A stretch of 64,000 nt of DNA from Palsa-1400 sp036501625 (GTDB lineage Bacteria; Verrucomicrobiota; Verrucomicrobiia; Limisphaerales; Palsa-1400). Every line of letters begins with the position of its first letter. Position 1 is the first letter of the stretch. The notes under the pieces were generated by a model that was not told the DNA's origin, did not search any database, and saw nothing but the letters and a program-made list of their open reading frames with translations. The position numbers were made by a program, and so were the translations under genes. Shown piece after piece: positions 40,622 to 48,427 of this stretch. Where the stretch lies: positions 1 to 64,000 of the forward strand of contig DASXZY010000045.1 of assembly GCA_036501625.1 (NCBI GenBank), written 5' to 3'.

Positions 40622-42288
40622 GAAAATTTTTACGCAAATATTTCGCGATGTTTATTTTCCTCGCAGCCCTTTGCGTCTTGACCTTGGGTCTTTTTTATCG
40701 GTATATCCGCTTGGGCGGGTTAAGGGCTCGGCAAACTTCGTCGCAGTTTGAAACCTTCGTCGCCCAGGGTTTGGTTGAACTCAGCATTCCGGCTGATGCC
40801 AAAGCATTAAAAAGTCCTCTGGATTCCTCAGCCCGTGCAGCAGACATAGTAGCGGGGCGTGATATATACCAAAAAAGCTGCGAGGCGTGCCACGGTTTTG
40901 ATGGAAGCGGAAAGACATCCGCTGGTGGCGGACTTTTTCCTCGCCCGATTGACCTTCGGCGCCCTGCGCTCACGGCAAGAAAACGAACGGACGGAGAACT
41001 ATTTTATTTCATCCGAAACGGGATCAGAAATACCGGCATGCCGGGCTGGCAATTGCCGGACCAACAGACTTGGCAACTCGTCGCCTTCATTCGCAACCTG
41101 CCTGAAACGGCCTCCGTGGACGCACAAACCTCGGCCGCGGAGAGAGCGCCATCAACAGGAACCGCTCACTACGTCGGTTCTGCCGCCTGCCAAAAATGTC
41201 ACAGCGCCATTTATGAGTCGTGGCGCAAAACTCCGATGGCCAATGTGGTGCGCGATCCACGAGAACATTTGGATGCAATCATTCCTGATCTTTCAAAGAG
41301 CAACTCGCTTGTTCATTTTACGACCAACGATGTTGCCCTCGTCTATGGCAGCAAATGGAAACAGCGCTACTTCCAAAAAATTGGCGATGATTACTTTGTT
41401 TTGCCCGCGCAATGGGATGTCACGCATCACCAGTGGCGCCCCTACTTTGTCAAAGACGACTGGTGGGCTCCATTGTATCCGCCCGACAATTTCAAGCGGC
41501 CAACTAGCGCCCTATGTGACGGATGCCATTCGGTGAACTACGACATCACAACCAAGACGGCGACGGAATGGAATGTCGGTTGCGAAAAGTGTCACGGGCC
41601 GGGCAGCGAACATATAATGCACCCTGCAAGCTCCAATATCGTGAACACCGCCCGTCAAAGCTACGTCGCAGCCAACGATGTTTGCATTCAATGCCATTCC
41701 CAAGGCCGCCCATTGGAAAATCCCATTGCCGGTAAATATTATGACTGGCCAGTGGGGTTCGATGTGAGCAAAAAGTTAAGCGATTATTGGAAACTGGAAG
41801 AACACAAACTGGGTGAAACTACGTTCACACACTTCCCTGATGGAACCGCGCATAAGAACCGAATGCAGGGCAATGATTTTGTCACGAGCTTAATGTACAC
41901 GCACGGCGTCACCTGTTCGACCTGCCACGATGTGCATGGCACGGAAAACAGTTCCAATTTGAGAAAACCTCCCCAGGCGCTCTGTCTCGATTGTCATGGC
42001 CCGAACTCGCCCAACGGCCCACATGCCTCCACTCTGGAGGCGCATACTCATCATAAGCCAGACAGCGCGGGCAGCCAGTGCATTGCCTGCCACATGCCGA
42101 AGATCGCTCAGACCATTGCCGACGTGAATGTTCGCAGCCATACGTTCCACTTTATCAGCCCCGCCATGACTGATGCTTTGCACATTCCGAATGCTTGCAA
42201 CGTCTGCCATTCGGACAAAACGACGGTTTGGGCAACGGACGCCTTGAAAAGCTGGAGTGAGCGGTCCCCGTGGCGCATCGCCAATTGA
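40618..42288 (+). CDS. membrane-anchored nine-heme c-type cytochrome
   Basis: A 556-residue protein with one N-terminal membrane helix (FAMFIFLAALCVLTLGLFY). Nine CxxCH heme sites: residues 88-92, 191-195, 300-304, 322-326, 356-360, 433-437, 456-460, 488-492 and 527-531. The first belongs to a separate monoheme cytochrome c domain with a candidate Met ligand at 141 (TGMPGWQ); the other eight form a multiheme domain starting GSAACQKCHSAIYESW, a family widespread in Acidobacteria, Planctomycetes and Verrucomicrobia. Likely role: periplasmic electron transfer, possibly to or from an oxidoreductase encoded elsewhere. The start codon sits 4 bases after an inverted repeat, leaving no ordinary promoter space. 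Confidence 0.9.
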   Translation: MRKFLRKYFAMFIFLAALCVLTLGLFYRYIRLGGLRARQTSSQFETFVAQGLVELSIPADAKALKSPLDSSARAADIVAGRDIYQKSCEACHGFDGSGKTSAGGGLFPRPIDLRRPALTARKRTDGELFYFIRNGIRNTGMPGWQLPDQQTWQLVAFIRNLPETASVDAQTSAAERAPSTGTAHYVGSAACQKCHSAIYESWRKTPMANVVRDPREHLDAIIPDLSKSNSLVHFTTNDVALVYGSKWKQRYFQKIGDDYFVLPAQWDVTHHQWRPYFVKDDWWAPLYPPDNFKRPTSALCDGCHSVNYDITTKTATEWNVGCEKCHGPGSEHIMHPASSNIVNTARQSYVAANDVCIQCHSQGRPLENPIAGKYYDWPVGFDVSKKLSDYWKLEEHKLGETTFTHFPDGTAHKNRMQGNDFVTSLMYTHGVTCSTCHDVHGTENSSNLRKPPQALCLDCHGPNSPNGPHASTLEAHTHHKPDSAGSQCIACHMPKIAQTIADVNVRSHTFHFISPAMTDALHIPNACNVCHSDKTTVWATDALKSWSERSPWRIAN

Positions 42289-42400
42289 TTGCGGTTTCTG
42301 GTTTCGCAGTGAACGGTCCGTGGCCTTCTTTAACTTTTGGATTCCAGTCTGTACAATCGTCTCCGCCCCATTGAGTTGAGCCGGTGTAAGCGCCATTCAT

Positions 42401-42579
42401 GTCAGTCTTCACTTATTGCACTTTGTTCTTGCAGGCGTACTGGCGGCGCAAAAGAATACCTCTATGCCGCGCCAATTGCGCATCGAATATGCCGGAGCCA
42501 TTTATCACGCGCTCAATCGCGGCGACTGGCGTGAAGAACCTTTTGAGAAAGGCTAAAAATGCAAAAAGTGAGGACTGAC
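42401..42579 (+). mobile_element. 179-bp RAYT-derived mini-element
   Basis: Ends are a 20-bp inverted repeat, GTCAGTCTTCACTTATTGCA at 42401-42420 and its reverse complement at 42560-42579, matching at 18 of 20 positions. Between them is a 30-codon frame (42464-42556), MPRQLRIEYAGAIYHALNRGDWREEPFEKG, the start of a REP-associated tyrosine transposase, cut short. It cannot encode an active transposase and would need one in trans. The flank 42289-42400 holds nothing else. Confidence 0.65.
42464..42556 (+). pseudogene. truncated REP-associated tyrosine transposase (Y1_Tnp) N-terminus
   Basis: MPRQLRIEYAGAIYHALNRGDWREEPF is the conserved beginning of RAYT/Y1 transposases, which continues with the HUH motif in full proteins. 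Here a stop follows after 30 residues, before HUH and the catalytic Tyr. Confidence 0.7.
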
Positions 42580-42652
42580 ATCCGCGCACTGTATAGCTGT
42601 CACGACTGGGCCAAGCTATTAATAAGTATAAGAAAGTAGCTTGCCAGTGAAA

Positions 42653-43147
42653 ATGAGTCGATTGCAGATGGGCGTCGCGGTTCTCTTTTTACTCGCGCTC
42701 GCCGGTATCGCGGCCTTGCTGATACAGATGGCCAGGGGCGCCTCGGTACGGCAATCTCAGATGCTTGGTTCATTGCAGCCCGGGCAGCAGACATTTTCAT
42801 TCCGTTGTCCGAAGGGCAGCCACTTTTCTCTGGTAGTTGCAGTCCCGTCCGATGGACGTAATCCTTCACTTAAGGTCTCCGGAGCGCTTTCGCTTAAAAC
42901 TGACAGCAAGCCGCCATCAAACCTGAATTTTGACATGGAAGGGAGTGGCGAAGGCCAATGGCTCGCAAGCAGTAATCTCGATGGGCGGGGCATTACTTTG
43001 CGGGACGGCAAAGACCCTGTCCATCTTGACAATTACTTGAGCAATGGCGCGCCGGTGGAGGTTCATCTTGATTTGCATGCCAACCTGGCTTCCGGCTCCT
43101 TGTGGCTATGCTATGTGACCAAATGGAAGGATTTGAAACAGCAGTAA
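42653..43147 (+). CDS. membrane-anchored hypothetical protein next to the cytochrome
   Basis: I use ATG 42653 (164 aa); TTG 42641 would add four residues. One N-terminal transmembrane segment (GVAVLFLLALAGIAALLIQMA) is followed by a beta-rich exported domain with a Cys in SFRCPKGSHF and a second in LWLCYVTKW, and an SGEGQWLASSNLD middle. Not a recognised family. It lies within the same inverted-repeat bracket as the cytochrome, so it may be co-inherited; whether they function together is open. Confidence 0.65.
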   Translation: MSRLQMGVAVLFLLALAGIAALLIQMARGASVRQSQMLGSLQPGQQTFSFRCPKGSHFSLVVAVPSDGRNPSLKVSGALSLKTDSKPPSNLNFDMEGSGEGQWLASSNLDGRGITLRDGKDPVHLDNYLSNGAPVEVHLDLHANLASGSLWLCYVTKWKDLKQQ

Positions 43148-43590
43148 GCGACTGCTTTGCAAGCCCTTGATCTTCGGCTTATTCCAGGCTTTTTTGGCGC
43201 TTTTCCAATCAGCCTTCCTTGACCGGGGTGATTTTGATGCGGGCGATGAAGAGCCGGTGTCCTTACTTTTTGCACTGAGAGGCGGGCAGGTGTCATTCCT
43301 TGCACTTGCGCCGTGGAAAGACGCTAATGATGCGTGCGATTCTCATCTTTGTGGCTCCGAGGCGGCCGAAATCCAAGGAATGTTCGCGCAGAGCGGGCCA
43401 GAGAGCGCGGAGACCCTGCATGTTGTCGTCATGGGATTCCCTCACGCTCCGCTGAAATACAAAACCGGCCTCCGCCTCCGAAACCCCAAAAAATGCGCGT
43501 TGACAGATGGGCGGGGGCGCGGCATGTTTACCGCCCATTTATCGCGTGTCCGTGGTGGACAGGTGGAATTTAGAGAGGATGTGAGAAACT
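43148..43590. other. stretch between the cassette and rpsU
   Basis: Contains the right inverted repeat (43252-43274). Overlapping open frames on both strands (43167-43604 plus, 43293-43538 minus) have no family features or ribosome sites, so I do not call them. The promoter of rpsU is presumably at the right end. Confidence 0.45.
43252..43274 (-). repeat. right inverted repeat of the cytochrome cassette
   Basis: Reverse complement of the 40591-40613 repeat with one mismatch (TTAC for TCAC in the middle). Together they enclose the nine-heme cytochrome, the RAYT mini-element and the 164-aa gene, about 2.7 kb in all. Confidence 0.75.
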
Positions 43591-43788
43591 TTGACCGAAA
43601 TTAGACTGAAAAAAGGCGAGCCGGTGGATAAAGCGCTGCGGCGATTGAAGAAAAAAATCGACCGCGAAGGCACTTTGAAGGAAGTGCGCAACCATCGGCA
43701 TTTTGAAAAACCCAGTGAACGGCGGCGCCGGAAAATGAAGGCTGCCCGCTTTTCCGCCATGTTGAGCGCCCGCTACGCCGACATGTGA
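43591..43788 (+). CDS. rpsU: 30S ribosomal protein bS21
   Basis: A 65-residue basic protein, TEIRLKKGEPVDKALRRLKK...EVRNHRHFEKPSERRRRKMKAA, full match to the bS21 family. It binds the small subunit near the anti-Shine-Dalgarno region and helps initiation. It must start at TTG 43591: the only upstream ATG in frame (43579) is followed at once by TGA. That ATG-TGA sits right after GAGAGG, so a minimal upstream ORF may limit translation. A 12-bp hairpin follows the stop. Confidence 0.93.
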   Translation: MTEIRLKKGEPVDKALRRLKKKIDREGTLKEVRNHRHFEKPSERRRRKMKAARFSAMLSARYADM

Positions 43789-43808
43789 GTCCTTTTTGAT
43801 TCTGACCG

Positions 43809-43840
43809 CCGGGCGCGGCCTTTTCCCCGGCCACGCCCGG
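43809..43840. terminator. GC-rich hairpin after rpsU
   Basis: CCGGGCGCGGCC and GGCCACGCCCGG form a 12-bp stem with one mismatch around TTTTCCCC. It lies 20 bases after the rpsU stop and 11 before the next gene. No T-run follows, so it may only weaken read-through or protect the rpsU end. Confidence 0.4.
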
Positions 43841-43851
43841 AGCCTGGCCCA

Positions 43852-44766
43852 ATGTATTCGTTCTCGACGTGCTGGAATTCTCATCGGCACACGGATGGAC
43901 GCGCCATGTTGCGCGAAATCCGTGCCTTGGGTTTTGAATACGCCGAGTTAAGCCACGGCATCCGCATCAGCCTGCTGCCGGGGATTATCGAGGCCGTTGA
44001 GGCGGGGGACATCAAAATCTCCTCGCTGCACAACTTCTGCCCGCTGCCGCTGGGGATCAACCACGCGGCGCCTAACGTCTATCAATTCTCTTCGGAGGAC
44101 AGGCGCGAACGGGACCTGGCCTGGCGCCACTCCACCAAGACCATCGAAACCGCCGCGCGCCTCAAGGCCCCGGCGGTCGTTTTGCATTGCGGCTCCATCG
44201 ACATGAAGGATTACACGGAGCGCCTGCTGAAAATGCTGGAAAAGGGCCAGCGGGAGACTCCGAAATACGCCGCCTTGTGCGAGGAGGTCGCGGAAAAATG
44301 GGAGGATAAAAAACAGGATTACGTGGAGCGCTCCGGCGAGATGATTGGCCGCCTGGCCGAATTGGCCGAGAAGCATGGCGTCAAGCTCGGCATCGAAAAC
44401 CGGCAGGCCCTGGAAGAAATTCCGATCGATGGCGACCTGCAAATGTTGCTGCTGGAGTTCAACCGGCCATCGGTCGGCTACTGGCATGATTGCGGCCACG
44501 CGCAGATCAAGCACAATCTTGGATTTATCGATCATCGGATGCACCTGGACGCCATGAGTCCGCGCCTTCTGGGCATGCACGTGCATGATGTGGTGTTTCC
44601 CGGCAAGGACCACGCGGCGCCGGGCAGCGGAATGATTGATTACGCCGCTTTGAAGCCGATGATCAAGCCGGAGCACATCAAAGTGTTTGAATTAAGCCCG
44701 CGGCTCTCGCCAGAAGAGGCCGGCGGCGGGGTCGCCTTTGTCAAACAGGTTTGGGGCGCGGAATGA
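43852..44766 (+). CDS. sugar phosphate isomerase/epimerase-like TIM barrel (AP endonuclease family 2 fold)
   Basis: A 304-residue protein starting MYSFSTCWNSHRHTDGRAMLREIRALGFEYAELSHGI. Conserved ligands: H in VLHCGSIDM, E in LGIENRQALEEIP, D and H in SVGYWHDCGHAQIK, and H in LGMHVHDVVFPGKDH; these fit the metal site of xylose-isomerase-like barrels. Substrate cannot be given. It overlaps the flippase-like gene by ATGA, so the two are made together. Confidence 0.8.
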   Translation: MYSFSTCWNSHRHTDGRAMLREIRALGFEYAELSHGIRISLLPGIIEAVEAGDIKISSLHNFCPLPLGINHAAPNVYQFSSEDRRERDLAWRHSTKTIETAARLKAPAVVLHCGSIDMKDYTERLLKMLEKGQRETPKYAALCEEVAEKWEDKKQDYVERSGEMIGRLAELAEKHGVKLGIENRQALEEIPIDGDLQMLLLEFNRPSVGYWHDCGHAQIKHNLGFIDHRMHLDAMSPRLLGMHVHDVVFPGKDHAAPGSGMIDYAALKPMIKPEHIKVFELSPRLSPEEAGGGVAFVKQVWGAE

Positions 44767-45869
44767 CGGACAAGATCAAGAAGTGCTGGAGCGTGGGATG
44801 GAGGGTTGGTTTTTGCCTCCTGTTGCTGCTGTGGATTTTTCATACGATCTTTCTCAATCAGGGCAAAATCGCGGCGCAAACCAGCGGGCTGGATTGGAAC
44901 CACATGGACCGCGCGGCCCAATGGAAGCTGGCTTGGACCAAAGGCCCGGAGGATTTGTGGCTCACCCTGCGGACAACCCAGCCGGTCGCGCTGGCGGTCT
45001 CGGTTCTGCTGGTGGGGCTGGCCCTGTTCATCGGCGTGGTGCGATGGCGCGTCGTGCTGGAAGCGCAGGGCCTGCATTTGCCGCTGGGCCGGGCTACGCG
45101 CATTTCGCTGGTCGCGCAGTTTTTCAATTCCTTCCTGCTCGGCTCGACCGGCGGCGACTTAATCAAGGCTTACTATGCGGCGCGGGAGACGCACCATAAG
45201 AAAACTGAGGCGGTCACGACGGTGTTTGTGGATCGCCTCGTCGGATTGTGGTCCATGCTTTTGTTTGCCAGCCTGATGATGGCGCCCAATTACGCCATGC
45301 TGCGCGCGTCGCGCGACGTCGGCCTGCCGTCGCTTTTCATTCTGGCGATGCTGGCGGGGCTGACGGTGGCGCTGGGCGTGGCGTTTTGGGGCGGCGTTTC
45401 ACGCGGCTTTCCTCGTGCGCGGGAGTATCTGCGCCGGCTGCCCAAAGGCGCGCTGCTGGAACGTTCCCTGGATTCGTGCCGCCAGTTCGGCAAGCAAAAG
45501 GATTTCCTGCTCAAGACGGTGGTCATTTCATTGCTGGTCAATGTCGTTTGGGTGGTTCAAATCATCGTGCTGGGCCGCGGATTGAACCTGCACATCCAAA
45601 CGATGTCGCTCTTCGTCATTGTGCCGGTGGTCTTTTGCATTTCGGCCCTGCCCATCACGCCCAACGGCCTCGGCGTGCGGGAAAACCTTTTTGTGCTGAT
45701 GCTCGCGGTCATCAATGTGCCCAAAACGGCCGCCCTCTCGGTTTCGTTGATCGCGTCGGCGGAGGGCCTTTTTTGGAGCCTGGTCGGCGGATTGGTTTAT
45801 GCGGGAGTTCGCCAGCGCGAGCATTTAAGCGAAGTGACCCATGAAGACGCCAGCGCAAAGGAGAATTGA
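44763..45869 (+). CDS. flippase-like membrane protein (LPG synthase TM / UPF0104 family)
   Basis: I start at ATG 44763, overlapping the isomerase stop as ATGA, rather than at 44751. 368 residues with seven or eight membrane helices and the family marks RISLVAQFFNSFLLGSTGGDLIKAYYA and VDRLVGLWSMLLF, plus PITPNGLGVRENLFVLML near the end. The family covers the flippase part of lysyl-phosphatidylglycerol synthases and relatives that move lipids or lipid-linked compounds across the inner membrane. Exact cargo unknown. Confidence 0.85.
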   Translation: MTDKIKKCWSVGWRVGFCLLLLLWIFHTIFLNQGKIAAQTSGLDWNHMDRAAQWKLAWTKGPEDLWLTLRTTQPVALAVSVLLVGLALFIGVVRWRVVLEAQGLHLPLGRATRISLVAQFFNSFLLGSTGGDLIKAYYAARETHHKKTEAVTTVFVDRLVGLWSMLLFASLMMAPNYAMLRASRDVGLPSLFILAMLAGLTVALGVAFWGGVSRGFPRAREYLRRLPKGALLERSLDSCRQFGKQKDFLLKTVVISLLVNVVWVVQIIVLGRGLNLHIQTMSLFVIVPVVFCISALPITPNGLGVRENLFVLMLAVINVPKTAALSVSLIASAEGLFWSLVGGLVYAGVRQREHLSEVTHEDASAKEN

Positions 45870-45905
45870 GTGCCACCCGCTTTGCCCGTATAATGTGGGG
45901 CTGAT

Positions 45906-47360
45906 ATGGATAAGCTCCTTTTGATCGACGATGAGGCGGACGTGCAGTATTCGTTCCGGCGCATTTTCGACCATTCCGATATCGAATTGACCACGGCCAA
46001 CAGCGGCGAGGAGGGTCTCAGGCTCATCCCGGCGCTGAAGCCGGACCTGGTCATCATGGATGTCCGCATGGGCGGCATCAGCGGCCTGGAAACCTTGCGC
46101 CGCCTGCGCCAGTCCAACGCCAAGCTGATGGTCATCATGATGACCGCCTACGGCACGACGCAGACGGCCATCGAGGCCATGAAGCTGGGCGCCTACGATT
46201 ACTTGCTCAAGCCGTTCGATGTCCCGCGCCTGAAACAAATCGTGCTCAATGCCCTCAAAGCCGCGCGCGACATGAAACAGGTCGTTTCCTACGAGCCGTT
46301 GCTGGAGTCGGAGGATTACGACGTGGGCATCATCGGGCGAAGCGAGCCGATGCAGAGTGTATTCAAGACCATCGGCCAGCTTGCGGCCAGCAACGCCACT
46401 GCCTTGATCACCGGCGAGAGCGGCACGGGCAAGGAACTGGTGGCGCGAGCGATCTATCATCATAGCGGGCGCAGCGGGCGGCCGTTTTTGGCCATCAATT
46501 GCGCGGCCATCCCGGAAAACCTCCTGGAAAGCGAGTTGTTCGGCCACGAAAAAGGGGCGTTCACCGGCGCCACTTCCCAGCGCATCGGCAAATTCGAGCA
46601 GTGCGACGCCGGCACCATTTTCCTGGATGAAATCGGCGACATGGCGCTGGCAACGCAGGCGAAAATTCTGCGCGTCCTGCAAGCCAACTCGTTTGAAAGA
46701 GTCGGCGGCAACCAGACCATCAAGGTCGATGTGCGCGTCATCGCCGCGACGCATCGCGCGCTGGAGCAGGCCGTGGCCGCGCGCGAGTTCCGGGAGGATT
46801 TATTCTACCGGCTTAACGTCGTGCGCATCCACATTCCGCCATTGCGCAACCGCCGGGAGGACATCCCGCTGCTTGTCAATTATTTCCTCAAGAAATTTTC
46901 CCAAGCCCAAGGGCGCCCGCCCAAGTCCATCGCCGCGGCGACGATCGAGACGCTGCAACGTTATCATTGGCCGGGCAACGTGCGCGAACTGGAGAATACC
47001 GTCCAGCGCGCCATCGTCATGGCCAAGGGCGAAGTTCTCTTGCCGGACGATTTGCCCGCGCTGATCGCCAGCGCGCCTCCCCTCGCGGTCGAGCGGGCCG
47101 CGCCGCCGCCGGCGCCATCCGCCCCCGGCGAATCGCCGCCTGCCGACTTGGCCGCGTTGAGCCGCGTATTGTTCCAATGGGCGCGAGAGAATCCGAAGCT
47201 GAAAATCCTGCCGGCGGTCGAAAGGGAATTGATCATCCAGGCGCTCTTGGAAACAAAGGGCAACCAGGTGCGCTCGGCCAAATTGCTGGGCATCACGCGC
47301 GCGACGTTGCGCAAACGCGTCGAAAAATTCCAAATCAAACAGGAACTGGCGGTGCAATAG
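45906..47360 (+). CDS. sigma-54-dependent response regulator (NtrC family)
   Basis: Three domains in 484 residues. Receiver (1-120) with phospho-acceptor D52 in LVIMDVRMGG and Lys in LLKPFD. AAA+ domain with Walker A GESGTGKE (170-177), sigma-54-contacting GAFTGA (217-222), and Walker B in GTIFLDEIGDM. A Pro/Ala-rich linker and a C-terminal Fis-type HTH (NQVRSAKLLGITRATLRKRVEKF). When phosphorylated it opens sigma-54 promoters. Its kinase is not next door. Transcribed alone, 36 bases after the flippase-like gene. Confidence 0.93.
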   Translation: MDKLLLIDDEADVQYSFRRIFDHSDIELTTANSGEEGLRLIPALKPDLVIMDVRMGGISGLETLRRLRQSNAKLMVIMMTAYGTTQTAIEAMKLGAYDYLLKPFDVPRLKQIVLNALKAARDMKQVVSYEPLLESEDYDVGIIGRSEPMQSVFKTIGQLAASNATALITGESGTGKELVARAIYHHSGRSGRPFLAINCAAIPENLLESELFGHEKGAFTGATSQRIGKFEQCDAGTIFLDEIGDMALATQAKILRVLQANSFERVGGNQTIKVDVRVIAATHRALEQAVAAREFREDLFYRLNVVRIHIPPLRNRREDIPLLVNYFLKKFSQAQGRPPKSIAAATIETLQRYHWPGNVRELENTVQRAIVMAKGEVLLPDDLPALIASAPPLAVERAAPPPAPSAPGESPPADLAALSRVLFQWARENPKLKILPAVERELIIQALLETKGNQVRSAKLLGITRATLRKRVEKFQIKQELAVQ

Positions 47361-47449
47361 ACGAGGGGAAAGAGCCTGGCGGGTCACGCAGTTGACAAGA
47401 AGACGCTATTTAAAGTGCGGATATTGCGAACAATAAGAATCCAATCCCA

Positions 47450-48427
47450 ATGAACCCTGAGCTTGCCCAAAATGGATTAGGATTGGGATTAAGATTAAGA
47501 TTGGCGGCCTTTCTTCGCAGGTGGGCTGGTTTCGTTAAATTTTCCCATACCGTCTTTGCGCTGCCGTTCGCACTGGCCTCGATGGCGGTGGCGGCGCGCG
47601 ATCAGCGCGGGTGGCCGGGCGCGCGCGTTTTCCTGCTTATCCTGGCGGCTATGACTTGCGCCCGAACTTGCGCGATGTCCTTCAATCGCATCGCCGACCG
47701 CGAGTTTGATCGCGCCAATCCGCGCACGGCCGGGCGCCACTTGCCGCGCGGCGAGGTTTCGCTGGCGGGCGCGTGGGTATTGTGCCTGGGGAGCGGGGCG
47801 GGCTTGGTCGCGGCGGCGTATTTTCTAAATCCGGTTTGTTTCTGGCTTTCGCCGGTGGCGCTGGCGGTGGTGTGCTTTTACTCGCTTACGAAACGGTTCA
47901 CGGATTTCACGCACGTTTATTTGGGGGCGGCGCTGGCGCTGGCGCCCATTGGCGCGTGGCTGGCGGTCAATGGCAGCTTTCACCTCTGGCCGGCCGGGCA
48001 CGGCGCGCGAGTCCTCCAATACAGCGCGGCTCTGCCATTGCTGTTGGCGCTGGCGGTGGTATTTTGGCTGGTGGGCTTTGACATCATTTACGCGGTGCAG
48101 GATTATGAGTTTGACAGGCAGCACGGCTTGCACTCGCTGGTGGTGCGATGGGGCGTGTCCATCGCGCTGGGAGTGTCGTTCCTTTGCCACATGGTCATGT
48201 GGATGGTGCTGGCAGTCTTTGGTTTGATGGCGGGATTTAAATTCGCCTATCTGGCGGGGCTGATTTTCATTTTGGGCTGCCTGCTGCTGGAACATTGGCT
48301 GGCCCGGCGGCGGAAATTGGACTGGATTCAACTGGCCTTCTTCCGCCTCAACGCCGTCATCAGCATGGTCTTTCTGGTGGTGACTCTGACGGAAATTGTG
48401 TTTCCATGGATACGGTTCAGTTCGTGA
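47450..48427 (+). CDS. UbiA-family prenyltransferase for menaquinone (futalosine route)
   Basis: A 325-residue integral membrane prenyltransferase with about eight helices. First Asp motif NRIADREFDRANPRTAGRHLPRG, second DIIYAVQDYEFDRQHGLHSL; KFSHTVFALPFAL is the usual start. It attaches a polyprenyl chain to an aromatic acid. Followed at once by mqnE and mqnA, so the natural substrate is the futalosine-derived 1,4-dihydroxy-6-naphthoate (mqnP role). The first 20 residues are a low-complexity Gly-Leu/Arg-Leu stretch made by hexamer repeats; the start codon lies in a potential 9-bp stem. Its 3' end overlaps mqnE by 22 bases. Confidence 0.88.
   Translation: MNPELAQNGLGLGLRLRLAAFLRRWAGFVKFSHTVFALPFALASMAVAARDQRGWPGARVFLLILAAMTCARTCAMSFNRIADREFDRANPRTAGRHLPRGEVSLAGAWVLCLGSGAGLVAAAYFLNPVCFWLSPVALAVVCFYSLTKRFTDFTHVYLGAALALAPIGAWLAVNGSFHLWPAGHGARVLQYSAALPLLLALAVVFWLVGFDIIYAVQDYEFDRQHGLHSLVVRWGVSIALGVSFLCHMVMWMVLAVFGLMAGFKFAYLAGLIFILGCLLLEHWLARRRKLDWIQLAFFRLNAVISMVFLVVTLTEIVFPWIRFSS
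47474..47503. repeat. hexanucleotide repeat in the 5' end of the UbiA gene
   Basis: Five tandem copies of RGATTR (GGATTA, GGATTG, GGATTA, AGATTA, AGATTG) encode alternating Gly-Leu and Arg-Leu. The segment ATTGGGATT (47482-47490) can pair with AATCCCAAT (47443-47451), which includes the first base pair of the start codon. Confidence 0.8.

Noticed and set aside
43167..43604. 145-aa plus-strand frame before rpsU
   Set aside because: It crosses the right inverted repeat and the rpsU start, has no ribosome site, and lacks a recognisable domain.
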